In this document: piece by piece, positions 1 through 9,313 of the stretch
Layout: every line of letters starts with the position of its first letter
Numbering within the stretch: the first letter of the stretch is position 1
Source: JAWVFM01 sp963843315
GTDB taxonomy: Bacteria; Actinomycetota; Thermoleophilia; Solirubrobacterales; 70-9
Assembly (NCBI GenBank): GCA_963843315.1
Contig: CAWJJU010000006.1
Coordinates: 62,001-126,000, forward strand
Direction of reading: 5' to 3'
DNA length: 64,000 bases
Program-made: the position numbers and the translations under genes
Notes under the pieces: model-generated
What the model was told of the DNA's origin: nothing
Seen by the model: only the letters and a program-made list of their open reading frames with translations
Databases searched by the model: none

Positions 1-195
1 CTTTGACGTCGCGGTGAAATCCTCGTAGTTGTCGTTGACGTAGACGAGGTCGGTGTCGTCGCCTGCGTCGCGAGCGGTCTCGACCAGCTCGCGCACGGCG
101 TCGATTCGCTGGGCGACCTGCTCCGCGAGCTCATCGGAGTCCTCGTGGTCGTACGGGTTCAGCATGTCGATGACGGTCACGGCGGTCCTTCCCAT
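1..195 (-). CDS. Isochorismatase-family cysteine hydrolase, N-terminal part (runs off the window)
   Basis: Only the first 65 codons are present; the gene continues beyond base 1. The translation from ATG at 195 gives a short strand ending in V-I-D-M-L-N (Asp10), an amphipathic helix, then VYVNDNY at residues 51-57. This is the N-terminal layout of isochorismatase-like cysteine hydrolases, in which that Asp belongs to an Asp-Lys-Cys triad; the Lys and Cys would lie outside the window. Substrate cannot be predicted, as the family includes nicotinamidases and other amidases. A TAACCC box at 203-208 lies 7 nt before the ATG with no Shine-Dalgarno, so the mRNA may be leaderless. It diverges from nadE; a nicotinamidase role would suit that neighbour but is only a guess. 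Confidence 0.7.
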   Translation of the reverse strand, partial: MGRTAVTVIDMLNPYDHEDSDELAEQVAQRIDAVRELVETARDAGDDTDLVYVNDNYEDFTATSK

Positions 196-285
196 GTGCG
201 AAGGGTTACCTCCCCGGCGGCTCGCAAACCCGATCTGGGACGTTCCGGTCACGGTTTGGACCGGCTTGCAGGCAAACTGGGGCTG

Positions 286-2316
286 GTGAACTTCCGCTCC
301 CTCTACGAGCACGGCTTCGTTCGCGTGGCCGCCCAGACCGGGCGCGTCGCGATTGCCGACCCGCAAACGAACGCGGAAACGATCCTCGGCGCCGCCCGTG
401 AATGCTCCGAGGAGGGCATCGCGCTCGTCGTCCTTCCCGAGCTGAACCTGACGGGCTACTCCATCGAGGACCTGCTGCTCCAGGACGCCGTCCTCGACGC
501 CGCCGAGGCGGCGGTCCGCTCGGTTGCCGAGGGCACCGAGGGCCTGCTGCCCGTGCTCGCATTCGGTGCGCCGCTTCGCCGCGACGGCCGGGTCTACAAC
601 TGCGCCGTCGTCGCGCACCACGGCCGCATCCTCGGCGCCGTGCCGAAGTCCTACCTGCCCACCTACCGCGAGTTCTACGAGCGGCGCCAGCTCGCGTCCG
701 GCGACGGTGAGTCGGGCGAGATCCGGATCGCCGGCCAGGCGGTGCCGTTCGGGCCGGATCTCATCTTCGAAGCGGAGGACGTCGAGGGCCTCGCGATCCA
801 CGTGGAGGTCTGCGAGGACATGTGGATCCCGGTCCCGCCGAGCTCCGAGGCCGCGCTGGCGGGCGCGACCGTATTGCTGAACCTCTCGGGCAGCCCGATC
901 ACGATCGGGCGCGCCGGGGATCGCAAGCTTCTCTGCCAGGCGCAGTCGTCGCGCTGCCTCGCCGCCTACCTCTACGCCGCGGCGGGGGAGGGCGAGTCGA
1001 CGACCGACCTCTCCTGGGACGGTCAGACGCTGATCTACGAGAACGGGGTCCTGCTGGCCGAGACCGAGCGCTTCCCCGAGGGCTCGCGCCGGGCGGTCGC
1101 CGACATCGACCTCGACCTGCTGCGCCAGGAGCGGATGCGCATGGGGACGTTCGACGACAACCGCAGGACCCACGCCGATCGCGTCGGCAGGTTCCGGCGC
1201 ATCCCGTTCGCGCTCGAGCCGCCCGATGGCGACCTGGGGCTGCGACGCCGGGTCGAGCGCTTTCCGTTCGTCCCCTCGGACCCCGAGCGGCTCGCCCAGG
1301 ATTGCTATGAGGCCTACAACATCCAGGTGGCGGGCCTCGAGCGACGCATGGAGGCGATCGGCGAGCCCAAGCTCGTGATCGGCGTCTCGGGCGGACTGGA
1401 CTCCACCCACGCGCTGATCGTCGCGGCGAAAGCGATGGACCGCGCCGGCCGGCCGCGCGAGGAGATCCTGGGCTTCACCATGCCGGGCTTCGCGACCAGC
1501 GACGAGACGAAGGGCAATGCCCACGAGCTGATGCGCCAGCTGGGCATCACCGTCGCCGAGCTCGACATCACGGAGACCGCGCGGCTGATGCTGAGGGAGA
1601 TCGACCACCCCTACGCGCGCGGCGAGGAGGTCTACGACGTCACCTTCGAGAACGTCCAGGCCGGGCTTCGCACCGACTACCTGTTCCGGATCGCAAACCA
1701 GCGGGGCGGCATCGTCCTCGGCACCGGCGACCTCTCCGAGCTGGCCCTGGGCTGGGCCACCTACGGCGTCGGCGACCAGATGAGCCACTACAACGTGAAC
1801 GGTGGAGTCCCCAAGACGCTGATCCAGCACCTGATCCGCTGGGTCGTCTCGTCCGAGCAGTTCGAGGACGACGTCAACCGCACGCTCCTGGCGATCCTCG
1901 AGACGGAGATCAGCCCGGAGCTGGTCCCCGGCGAGGTGCTCCAGTCCACCGAGGACAACATCGGCCCCTACGCCCTGCACGACTTCACCCTCTTCCATCT
2001 CCTGCGCTTCGGCTTCCGGCCTACCAAGATCGGCTTCCTCGCCTGGCAGGCCTGGCGCGACGCCGAGGCGGGCGAGTGGCCGCCGAACTTCCCCGAGGGC
2101 GGGCGGGTCGCCTACGAGGAGGCCGAGGTCCGGCGGTGGCTCGAGGTGTTCCTGGAGCGTTTCTTCGCCTTCGCCCAGTTCAAGCGCTCGGCGCTGCCGA
2201 ACGGCCCCAAGGTCTCGCACGGCGGATCGCTTTCGCCGCGCGGCGACTGGCGAGCGCCCTCCGACGGCACCGCCGCGGCCTGGCTTCGCGATCTCGAGCG
2301 CTGGCAGCCCGAGTAG
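286..2316 (+). CDS. nadE: Glutamine-dependent NAD+ synthetase
   Basis: Makes NAD+ from deamido-NAD+, ATP and glutamine in the cytosol. The N-terminal half is a nitrilase-fold glutaminase and the C-terminal half an N-type ATP pyrophosphatase. With the GTG start at 286 the catalytic triad falls at Glu52 (PEL), Lys121 (PKSYLP) and Cys176 (EVCEDMW), the numbering I recall for the Mycobacterium tuberculosis enzyme; this is why I prefer this start over upstream in-frame codons. The synthetase P-loop GVSGGLDS is at residues 366-373. Length is 676 aa, normal for the two-domain actinobacterial form. No Shine-Dalgarno is visible; CAAACT at 273-278 could be a -10 box for a leaderless or nearly leaderless message. 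Confidence 0.95.
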   Translation: MNFRSLYEHGFVRVAAQTGRVAIADPQTNAETILGAARECSEEGIALVVLPELNLTGYSIEDLLLQDAVLDAAEAAVRSVAEGTEGLLPVLAFGAPLRRDGRVYNCAVVAHHGRILGAVPKSYLPTYREFYERRQLASGDGESGEIRIAGQAVPFGPDLIFEAEDVEGLAIHVEVCEDMWIPVPPSSEAALAGATVLLNLSGSPITIGRAGDRKLLCQAQSSRCLAAYLYAAAGEGESTTDLSWDGQTLIYENGVLLAETERFPEGSRRAVADIDLDLLRQERMRMGTFDDNRRTHADRVGRFRRIPFALEPPDGDLGLRRRVERFPFVPSDPERLAQDCYEAYNIQVAGLERRMEAIGEPKLVIGVSGGLDSTHALIVAAKAMDRAGRPREEILGFTMPGFATSDETKGNAHELMRQLGITVAELDITETARLMLREIDHPYARGEEVYDVTFENVQAGLRTDYLFRIANQRGGIVLGTGDLSELALGWATYGVGDQMSHYNVNGGVPKTLIQHLIRWVVSSEQFEDDVNRTLLAILETEISPELVPGEVLQSTEDNIGPYALHDFTLFHLLRFGFRPTKIGFLAWQAWRDAEAGEWPPNFPEGGRVAYEEAEVRRWLEVFLERFFAFAQFKRSALPNGPKVSHGGSLSPRGDWRAPSDGTAAAWLRDLERWQPE

Positions 2317-2341
2317 GGAATCCTCGCCACGAGCGAGCGGC

Positions 2342-2347
2342 TAGGGT
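2342..2347 (+). promoter_or_regulatory. Putative -10 box TAGGGT
   Basis: TAGGGT matches the TANNNT element seen before many first genes here. It lies 24 nt before the ATG at 2372, so it would give a short leader rather than a leaderless mRNA. Confidence 0.35.
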
Positions 2348-2371
2348 CGGCCGCCTCGACGCCGGCAAGCG

Positions 2372-3322
2372 ATGCAAGAACCCTCACCTGCACCACGACG
2401 AACCGCGCGCGACTACGCGCGTGACGGCTGGGAGCTGGGCGGAGCTGCCCTGGCGCTGGCGCGCCGCGACGGGGAGCTGCGCAAGTTCGCCGCCGCCGCC
2501 TACGCCTGCGTGGTGGCGATCGAGGTCGCCGACGCGATCCCGGCCATCGCGCTTCACCGCAACGGGACGATCGCCGAATACGCCGGGTACCTGGTGCTCT
2601 CGGCCTACGTCGTCGCGCTGTTCTCCAACCTCGCCGCCGTGGGACTTGCCGGCCTTGCCAACGGGGTGCTCGACGGGCAGCCCATCCGCCGCAGCGACGG
2701 CTGGCGCCTGATGGTCCGGCGGGCGCCACAGGTCGCCGGCTGGGCGCTCCTGGTGGTTGCGGTCGGCATTCCCGCGCGCGTGCTCACCGGCTGGGGACTC
2801 GACCAGTTCGCCGCCGTCCTGCTCGGATTCGGCTGGGCGGTCCTGAGCTTCTTCGCCATCCCCGCGATGGCCATCTCCGGCGACGGGCCGGTCCACGCGG
2901 GGATGCGCTCGCTTGGCCTCGTCGGGCGCCAGTGGGGAACCCAGATGGTGGGCATGGCCTACGTCTGGCTGCGGCCGATCGTCTTCGTCGGCCTGCCGGG
3001 CTTCCTGGTCGCGGCCGCCGGCGTGCTCGCGATCCTCGAGGGCCACGACTTCCTCGGGTGGACGATCGCCTCCGCGGGCGTGGTGACGATGGCCTTCACA
3101 TACCTGTTGATCGTGACCGCGAACTCGCTTCTCAGCGTCGCGCTGTTCCGGTTCGCGCAGGGCGACCCGCTGCCGCCCGAGTTCGATGCCCAGATGCTCG
3201 AGCGCGTGCTGCACCCGCCCGCCGCGCGGACGAGGCGGATCGTCAGCCGGCTGGACTTCAAGGCAGCTCGGGCCATGCGCGAGCGGGTGGAGCGCCTGGT
3301 GGAGGACTGGCGGGAGAGATAG
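2372..3322 (+). CDS. Multi-spanning membrane protein, DUF6159-like
   Basis: A 316-aa protein with a hydrophilic N-terminus (about 45 residues), roughly six hydrophobic segments between residues 45 and 260, and a charged cytosolic tail rich in Arg/Glu. A glycine- and tryptophan-rich middle (GWALLVVAVGIPARVL, then FFAIPAMAISGDGPVHAG) resembles the DUF6159 membrane family as I remember it. No catalytic motif is visible and no function can be given. It starts 55 nt after nadE and ends 53 nt before the MFS gene, so it may be a single-gene unit using the TAGGGT box upstream. Confidence 0.65.
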   Translation: MQEPSPAPRRTARDYARDGWELGGAALALARRDGELRKFAAAAYACVVAIEVADAIPAIALHRNGTIAEYAGYLVLSAYVVALFSNLAAVGLAGLANGVLDGQPIRRSDGWRLMVRRAPQVAGWALLVVAVGIPARVLTGWGLDQFAAVLLGFGWAVLSFFAIPAMAISGDGPVHAGMRSLGLVGRQWGTQMVGMAYVWLRPIVFVGLPGFLVAAAGVLAILEGHDFLGWTIASAGVVTMAFTYLLIVTANSLLSVALFRFAQGDPLPPEFDAQMLERVLHPPAARTRRIVSRLDFKAARAMRERVERLVEDWRER

Positions 3323-3344
3323 GGAGGGCACCACGCGCCACGAA

Positions 3345-3366
3345 AAAGGTTAAGTAGCTAACCTTT
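3345..3366. promoter_or_regulatory. MarR-type operator upstream of the MFS-marR pair
   Basis: Perfect 8-bp inverted repeat AAAGGTTA-N6-TAACCTTT, ending 9 nt before the ATG of the efflux gene. The size and AT-rich symmetry fit a MarR dimer site, and a marR gene is cotranscribed downstream. Binding would block transcription or initiation, giving the usual self-repressed efflux unit. Confidence 0.7.
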
Positions 3367-3375
3367 AGGTACCGA

Positions 3376-4834
3376 ATGGCTTCGCCGCAACCAATCGAGC
3401 CGTGGATCTGGAAGATCGTCGGCGTCGTGATCATCGGCATGGTCATGTCGATCCTCGACACGACCATCGTCAACGTCGCCCTCGACACGCTGAGCCGCGA
3501 GCTCCACAGCACGATCTCGCAGATCCAGTGGGTCGCGACGGGGTACCTGCTCTCTCTCGCCGCGGTGATTCCGCTGACGGGATGGATGGCGAGACGCTTC
3601 GGGGCCAAGCGCGTCTACCTCGCCTCGATCGCGCTGTTCACGATCGGGTCGGCGCTCTGCGGGCTTGCGAACACGAGCACATCGCTGATCCTGTTCCGAG
3701 TCCTCCAGGGACTCGGCGGCGGGATGATCATGCCGATCGCGCAGATGATCATGGCCGAGGTCGCCGGCCCGAAGCGGATGGGCCGAGTGATGGGGATCAC
3801 CGTGATGCCGGCGATGCTGGCGCCGATCCTCGGCCCGGTCCTCGGCGGGCTGATCCTCCAGAACTTCCACTGGTCATGGATCTTCTTCGTGAACGTTCCG
3901 ATCGGTGATCGTGGCCTGTTCCTCGGCGCCCGCATGCTTCCGGACTCCGAGCTCGGCGAGGCGGGAAAGCTCGACGTCCTCGGCCTGGGCCTGCTCGTGA
4001 CGAGCATGCCGTTGATCGTCTACGGGCTCGCGGAGATCGGCAGCCGGGGGAAGTTCACGGCGCCCAGCGTCGTGTCTGCCGATCGCCGCGGGTCTCGCGC
4101 TGCTCGGCCTGTTCATCGCGCACGCCCTGCGCACCGAGCGGCCCCTGCTGGACGTCCGCCTCTACGCGAACCGGATCTTCGCCGCCGCCTCGTTCACCAC
4201 CTTCTGCCTTGGCGCGGCGCTGTTCGGGGCGATGATCCTGGTGCCGCTCTACTACCAGCAGGTTCGCGGCGAGAGCGTGATCGTCACCGGCCTCCTCGTC
4301 GGCCCGCAGGGCCTCGGCATGCTCGCCGTCGCCCCCTTCACCGCGCGGCTCACCGAGCGCTTCGGCGGCGGCAGGGTGGCGGTTGCCGGCGTCTCGTGCT
4401 CTGCCTCTCAGCTCGCTGCCCCTCGCGTTCATCGGCGCCGACACGTCGATCCTCGGCATCTCCACCGTCCTGCTCTGCGCGGCGTCGGCATCGGGCTCTC
4501 CTTCATCCCGGTCACGACGGTCGCCTTCGCCTCGCTGCGAACCGACCAGCTCTCCGACGCGACGCCGCAGATGAACGTGCTGCAGCGGGTCGGCGGCGCG
4601 ATCGGCACCGCGGTGCTGGCGGTGGTGCTGCAGCGCGCGAGCGCCGGGGCCTCGACGGCGGGCGAGCTGGCGGGAGCCTTCGGGACCGCGTTCTGGTGGT
4701 CGCTCGGCATCGCGGCCCTCGCGATTCTCCCGGTGCTCGTGCTGCTGCGCGCCGAGGAGCCCGTGCGCCCACGCGAGGGCGACGAAGCCCTCGCGCAGGA
4801 GATCAAGGAGTCCGTGGAGCCCCTCGGTGCCTGA
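3376..4834 (+). pseudogene. EmrB/QacA-type (DHA2) MFS drug transporter, broken by three frameshifts
   Basis: The N-terminal half is intact: D-T-T-I-V-N-V-A-L after the first helix, GWMARRFGAKR (MFS loop 2-3 motif) and LQGLGGG further on, typical of 14-helix drug:proton antiporters in the cytoplasmic membrane. The reading frame then changes three times. One extra base near 4075 (the T after GTCGTG) would restore ...VVLPIAAGLALLGLF; another frame change falls at about 4391-4412; one base is missing near 4480. Correcting all three gives a continuous MFS C-terminus ending at 4834. Codon use is normal on both sides of each lesion, so the events are recent or are sequence errors. The stop overlaps the GTG of marR by 8 nt. 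Confidence 0.8.
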
Positions 4835-5306
4835 GCTTGCGGAAACGCCGACGCAGCCGATGGCTCGAGAGGCACGCCTGCGGTCGGTCGGGCTCGCGTT
4901 CCGCGCGGCCTACCACGGCCTTCGCCGTCTGCGGGGGCGCCACACGCAACTGGGCCACGGCGGGGTCGGCAACGCCCAGTACGAGCTGCTCGCGCGCCTG
5001 AAGGAGGAGGGCCCGCTGCCGGCCGGCGAGCTGGCGGGCCTGCTGGGGGTGAGCGCGGCCACGGTCTCCCAGATGGTCGACGGGCTCGTCGACGCGGGCT
5101 ACGCGGAGCGGGTCCGCTCCGGCTCGGACCGCCGCGTCGTCGCGGTCAAGCTGACGCGCCGAGGACACGCCTGGGTGGTGGCGAAGAGCGCCGTCTGGCG
5201 AGAGCGGTGGGCGCAGGCGCTGGAGGGCTTCGACGACGACGAGCTGCGGATCGCCGCCGCGGTCCTCGAGCGGATCTCGCTGATCTTCGACGAGGCCGAC
5301 GGCTAG
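4827..5306 (+). CDS. MarR-family transcriptional regulator
   Basis: A winged-helix repressor of about 159 aa. The central segment ELAGLLGVSAATVSQMVDGL is the recognition-helix region and GSDRRVVAVKLT is the wing, both classic for MarR. The GTG at 4827 overlaps the end of the MFS gene by 8 nt; an in-frame ATG at 4860 is an equally good start and removes 11 variable residues. It most likely binds the AAAGGTTA-N6-TAACCTTT palindrome at 3345-3366 and controls the efflux gene and itself. The inducer is unknown. It runs tail-to-tail into the GGDEF/EAL gene, the stops overlapping by 4 nt. Confidence 0.9.
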   Translation: MPELAETPTQPMAREARLRSVGLAFRAAYHGLRRLRGRHTQLGHGGVGNAQYELLARLKEEGPLPAGELAGLLGVSAATVSQMVDGLVDAGYAERVRSGSDRRVVAVKLTRRGHAWVVAKSAVWRERWAQALEGFDDDELRIAAAVLERISLIFDEADG

Positions 5307-7414
5307 CTCGCGGCGTCGACGCCGAGTAGCTCCGTGACCGGCGCGGGGCGGCCGATGTGGAAGCCCTGGGCGAAGTCGATGCCACGGCGCCGGACCGCCT
5401 CGAGGGTGGACGCGTCCTCGACCCACTCGGCCACGGTCTGCTTGCCGAGGCCCCTGGCGATCCGCACGATCGACTCAATGACGAGGTCGTCGGTCCGCGA
5501 CCGGGGGTTGCGGATGAAGTCGCCGTCGATCTTCAGGTAGGCCGCGGGCATGTGCTTGAGGTAATAGAACGAACCGAATCCGGCGCCGAAGTCGTCGAGG
5601 GCGAAGCGGCAGCCGAGATCGGACAGGGCGATCGCGAAGCGGCGAGCCTGGTCGAGATTGGAGATGGCGGCGGTCTCGGTCACCTCGAGGATCAGGCGGC
5701 CGGGATCGGCGCCGCTGTCGGTGAGCAGGCTCTCGATCAGGCCGGTGAGCTGGCGGTCGTCGACTGAGTGCGCGGAGACGTTCACCCCGAGGCCGAATCC
5801 CTCGGTCTGGGAGAGGATCGAGATCGCCCGTGTGACGACGAGGCGGTCGATGGCGTGGATGTGGCCGTGGCGCTCGGCCACGGCGAGAAATGCTCCCGGA
5901 GGGATGAGCCCGTCCGGCCCGCGCATCCGCAGCAATAGCTCGTACTGCGAGATGCGGTCGGCCTTCAGGTCGAGGATCGGTTGCGCGTGCAGCTCGAAGA
6001 GGCTCTCGTCGAGGGCCTCGCGGATCCGCGGCTCCCAGCCGACCGCCCTGCGGAGCCCGTCATCGGAGGCGTCGTCGGCGCGGACGTACACGCAGTCGCG
6101 CCCCGCGTCCTTGGCGCGGTACATGGCGTGGTCGACCGCGTCGAGGACCTCGGCGGCCGTGCGGCTCGCGTCGGTGAACGGGGCGACGCCGATGCTGGTG
6201 GTGATCCGGATCGGCTTGCCGTCGAGCTGTGCGACGTGGTCGCGGATGTTCTCGAGGGTGCGCTCGGCGACGGCCCGGGCCTCGTCGGGATCCGACTCGG
6301 GGATGAGGATCGCGAACTCGTCCCCGCCCAGGCGCGCGACGACGTCGCTCGTTCGCAGGGACCGGACCAGGAGCCTGGCGACGCCGGTCAGCAGCTCGTC
6401 GCCGGCGCCGTGGCCGAACACGTCGTTGACGTACTTGAAATTGTCGAGGTCGAGCATCAGCACCGAGCCCCCGCCCCCGTGGCGCGAGGTGAGCGCCACC
6501 CGCAGCTCCAGCTCCTCGGCGAAGCGGCGGCGGTTGAAGAGCCGGGTGAGCGGGTCGTGGTTTGCGAGGTGGGTGAGCTGCTCCTCGAAGCGGCGGCGCT
6601 CGGTGACGTCGCGCCCGATCTCCGCGATCGCCAGCAGCTCGCCCTCGGGGCCGAGCACGGGCGAGAGGGTGAGCGAGACGTCGATCAGCGAGCCGTCCTT
6701 GCGCAGGCGCCGGGTCTCGAACACGGCGACCCGCTCCCCGCCCGCCACCTGCGATCGCTTGGCCGAATCGTCCGCCCGGCGCTCCTTTGGGATCAGTGCC
6801 TCGACGCTGGCGCCGGCCATTTCCTCGCGGGTGTAGCCGTAGAGGTCCTCGGCCCCGGGGTTCCAGTCGCGGATCTCGCCCGCGGGCGTCATCGACACGA
6901 TCGCGTCGGACGAGGAGAGGACGATCGCGGCGAGCTCGGCCTGGATCGCCTCCGCCTCCTTCTCGGCCGTCACGTCGGAGCACACGCCGATCATGCGGAC
7001 CGGGTTGCCCTGCTCGTCGACGATCACCTCGCCCTGCGTGCGCATGAGGAAGACGGAGCCGTCGGGCTTGAGGCAGTGCTTGACGTCCTCGAAGGGCTGG
7101 TGGTCGGCGAAGGCCTTGTGGTTTCTCTGGTCAACGGCCTCGCGGTCGTCGGGATGCACGCGCGAGAGGAACTCCTCGTAGCTGGGCTCGGTCTCTCCCG
7201 GCTCGAGCCCGTAGACCCTGAAGAGCTCGTCGGACCAGTGCACCCGGTTGGCCGGGATGTCCCACTCCCAGCTGCCGGTGCGGGCGACCCGCTGCGCCTC
7301 GTCGAGCCGGCTGAGCGTGGCGGCGAGCTCGGACTCGAGGCGGGCGATGCGCTGACGCGCGACCTCGAGCTCGGGAACGAGGGCAGGTTCGGCAATGGCT
7401 TCCTGCGATGCCAT
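5303..7414 (-). CDS. PAS-PAS-GGDEF-EAL cyclic-di-GMP signalling protein
   Basis: A soluble 703-aa protein with no membrane segment. Order: short N-terminal coiled coil (about 10-35), a PAS_3-type fold (about 40-150, with H-P-D-D), a second PAS (about 155-280), GGDEF (RLGGDEFAIL near residue 361) and EAL (about 460-695). The GGDEF signature is intact, so diguanylate cyclase activity is expected. In the EAL domain the signature reads Y-E-L-L-L-R, but the metal-binding Glu, the L-E-V-T-E strand, DDFGAGFGS near 608 and the K-I-D lysine are present, so phosphodiesterase activity is plausible. Which activity dominates cannot be told. Start ATG 7414; a GTG lies one codon upstream. Confidence 0.92.
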   Translation of the reverse strand: MASQEAIAEPALVPELEVARQRIARLESELAATLSRLDEAQRVARTGSWEWDIPANRVHWSDELFRVYGLEPGETEPSYEEFLSRVHPDDREAVDQRNHKAFADHQPFEDVKHCLKPDGSVFLMRTQGEVIVDEQGNPVRMIGVCSDVTAEKEAEAIQAELAAIVLSSSDAIVSMTPAGEIRDWNPGAEDLYGYTREEMAGASVEALIPKERRADDSAKRSQVAGGERVAVFETRRLRKDGSLIDVSLTLSPVLGPEGELLAIAEIGRDVTERRRFEEQLTHLANHDPLTRLFNRRRFAEELELRVALTSRHGGGGSVLMLDLDNFKYVNDVFGHGAGDELLTGVARLLVRSLRTSDVVARLGGDEFAILIPESDPDEARAVAERTLENIRDHVAQLDGKPIRITTSIGVAPFTDASRTAAEVLDAVDHAMYRAKDAGRDCVYVRADDASDDGLRRAVGWEPRIREALDESLFELHAQPILDLKADRISQYELLLRMRGPDGLIPPGAFLAVAERHGHIHAIDRLVVTRAISILSQTEGFGLGVNVSAHSVDDRQLTGLIESLLTDSGADPGRLILEVTETAAISNLDQARRFAIALSDLGCRFALDDFGAGFGSFYYLKHMPAAYLKIDGDFIRNPRSRTDDLVIESIVRIARGLGKQTVAEWVEDASTLEAVRRRGIDFAQGFHIGRPAPVTELLGVDAAS

Positions 7415-7467
7415 CACCTATGAGTCGGCAGATCGCGGGAAAAGTTGAGCGTTGATGAGAGAAGTTC

Positions 7468-8229
7468 TCAGGTGCGGGGCGAGATCGCCACCGGCCCCGG
7501 GCGCACCACGGCCGGATCGTGGCCCGGCAGCACCGTGAATCCCCGGTCTCGCAGGCCGCGGAGGCGGTCGGCCGAGGCGGCCTGCGCCTCGTGGTCGTCG
7601 GCGAAGAGCGGGAAGCGCTTGTCGTCGAGGCCGGAATCGTAGATCGCGACGTCGCCGCCGACGACGAGGCTGTCGGCGATGACGATCGACTGGTGGCCCG
7701 GCGTGTGCCCTGGGGTGAGGAGCAGCCGGATCGAGCCGTCCTCGAGTAGGTCGTGATCGCCGTCGACGAGCACGATCCGATCCTCCGCGGCGGCGTAGTC
7801 CACCGGCTGGAAGAAGTTCCTCTCGACGGTGACGCGGTCGTGTGCGCCCTCCCACTCGCGGCGCTGCACCACGATCGGCACATCGCGCGGCAGCAGGTCG
7901 ATCCCCCCGGCGTGGTCGTAGTGGAGGTGGGTCATCACGACCTTCGTGATCGTCCCGAGGTCGAGTTGATTGGCGACGCTGCGGTCGAGCTCGGGCTCCA
8001 CCGGCCCGAGCGCCTCCGGGCTGCCGTAGCGGCCGGCGCGATCGGCGACCGCGTCGGGGTGCAGGCCGGTGTCGACGAGGATGCGCTCGGCGCCGGAGTC
8101 GATGACGTAGGCGGGCACGGGGAACCGCACGCGCTCGGAGACGTCGTCGCCGCGCCGCCAGATTCCGGCGGGCGCGGTGAACCAGCCGACGTTGAGAGCG
8201 AGCACCTCCACGATGCCGAAGCATGCCAC
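7468..8229 (-). CDS. Metallo-beta-lactamase-fold hydrolase, N-acyl-homoserine lactonase-like
   Basis: A 253-aa cytosolic protein. The zinc motif T-H-L-H-Y-D-H-A-G-G is at about residues 97-106, followed by T-P-G-H-T-P-G-H-Q and a final L-P-G-H-D, the ligands of the binuclear metallo-beta-lactamase site. Length, the DTGLHPDA stretch and the position of the second histidine resemble the AttM/AiiA quorum-quenching lactonases. The fold is near certain; the substrate (AHL or another lactone) is inferred from family resemblance. The start is uncertain: GTG 8229 is used, with another GTG 18 nt downstream. It diverges from the oxidoreductase gene with a 30-nt gap that must hold both promoters. Confidence 0.85.
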   Translation of the reverse strand: MACFGIVEVLALNVGWFTAPAGIWRRGDDVSERVRFPVPAYVIDSGAERILVDTGLHPDAVADRAGRYGSPEALGPVEPELDRSVANQLDLGTITKVVMTHLHYDHAGGIDLLPRDVPIVVQRREWEGAHDRVTVERNFFQPVDYAAAEDRIVLVDGDHDLLEDGSIRLLLTPGHTPGHQSIVIADSLVVGGDVAIYDSGLDDKRFPLFADDHEAQAASADRLRGLRDRGFTVLPGHDPAVVRPGPVAISPRT

Positions 8230-8244
8230 GGCGGGGCCTGCCTA

Positions 8245-8250
8245 TAGAGT
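8245..8250 (+). promoter_or_regulatory. Putative -10 box TAGAGT
   Basis: TANNNT box ending 9 nt before the ATG at 8260. No Shine-Dalgarno is present, so the mRNA is probably leaderless or nearly so. Confidence 0.45.
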
Positions 8251-8259
8251 CGCTTCGCG

Positions 8260-9228
8260 ATGAAGGCGGCGGTGATCTACGAGAACGGCGGCCCGGAGGT
8301 CCTGCTCTACGAGGAGATTCCGGACCCGGCCTGCCCCGACGGCTGCGTGGTGGTCGACGTCGAGGCGATCAGCATCGAGGGCGGCGACCTGCTGGCCCGC
8401 GCCGGCTCGCCGCCCGAGTCGACTCCGCACGTCGTCGGCTACCTCGCCGCGGGGACGGTCTCGGAGGTAGGGGGCGGAGTCGACGGGCCGGCGGTGGGCG
8501 ACCGCGTCGTCACCCTGAACATGGCGGGCTCGCACGCCTCCAAGCGCGCGGTGCCGGCGATCATGACCTGGCCCATCCCCGACGGGCTCGACGCGGCCGT
8601 CGCCGCGGGCGTCCCGGTCGCGGTGGGGACGGCGCAGGAGTGCCTGTTCACCGCGGGCGGGCTCGAGGCGGGCCAGACGGCGCTGATCCACGCCGGGGCC
8701 GGAGGCGTCGGAATGGCGGCCATCCAGCTTGCGAAGGCGGCCGGCGCGACCGTGATCGCCACGGCCTCCAGCGATGAGAAGCTCGAGCGCCTCGGTGAGT
8801 TCGGGCTCGACCACGGGATCAACTACGCGACGGAGAGCTTCGCCGACCGAACGCGGGAGCTCACCGACGGTCGCGGCGCCGACGTGATCCTCGACTCGGT
8901 GGGCGGCGAGACCCTCAAGGCGAGCATCGGCGCGCTGGCCTACCGCGGCACGCTCGTCAGCGTCGGGGTCGCGGGCCGCGGGGGGTCCGAGGTGGAGGCG
9001 CGCGAGTTGTGGGCGCAGAACACCACCCTTCGAGGCGTCTTCCTCGGGGGCGCGCTGCTGGCCGAGTACCCGCGGGTGCACGCGATGATCGGCGAGCTGC
9101 TGGGGCGGGTCGCGTCCGGCGAGATCAAGGTCGTGATCGACCGGACCTTCGACCTCGCCGACGCCGCGGAGGCTCACGCCTACATCGAGAGCCGCAAGGC
9201 CTTCGGCCGCGTCGCGATGCGGCCCTGA
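8260..9228 (+). CDS. NADPH:quinone oxidoreductase-like zinc-less MDR dehydrogenase
   Basis: A 322-aa medium-chain dehydrogenase/reductase. The N-terminus (MKAAVIYENGGPEVL) and the dinucleotide-binding H-A-G-A-G-G-V-G near residue 147 match the quinone oxidoreductase/zeta-crystallin branch. The cysteines and histidines of catalytic or structural zinc sites in alcohol dehydrogenases are absent. It probably reduces quinones or alpha,beta-unsaturated carbonyls with NADPH in the cytosol; the exact substrate is unknown. It ends in G-R-V-A-M-R-P, the usual end of this family, so it is full length. Confidence 0.9.
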   Translation: MKAAVIYENGGPEVLLYEEIPDPACPDGCVVVDVEAISIEGGDLLARAGSPPESTPHVVGYLAAGTVSEVGGGVDGPAVGDRVVTLNMAGSHASKRAVPAIMTWPIPDGLDAAVAAGVPVAVGTAQECLFTAGGLEAGQTALIHAGAGGVGMAAIQLAKAAGATVIATASSDEKLERLGEFGLDHGINYATESFADRTRELTDGRGADVILDSVGGETLKASIGALAYRGTLVSVGVAGRGGSEVEARELWAQNTTLRGVFLGGALLAEYPRVHAMIGELLGRVASGEIKVVIDRTFDLADAAEAHAYIESRKAFGRVAMRP

Positions 9229-9313
9229 GCAATCGCGGCTTGCCGCTCGCCTCACGTTTCGCGTTTCGCCGCCGTTATCCGATGGCGACGATTCAATGAG
9301 ACGAGGTGGCGAG

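Noticed and set aside
5303..7414. Inactive EAL domain because of Y-E-L-L-L-R instead of E-A-L
   Set aside because: The catalytic glutamate is kept, only the next residue differs, and the other metal and lysine motifs are intact.
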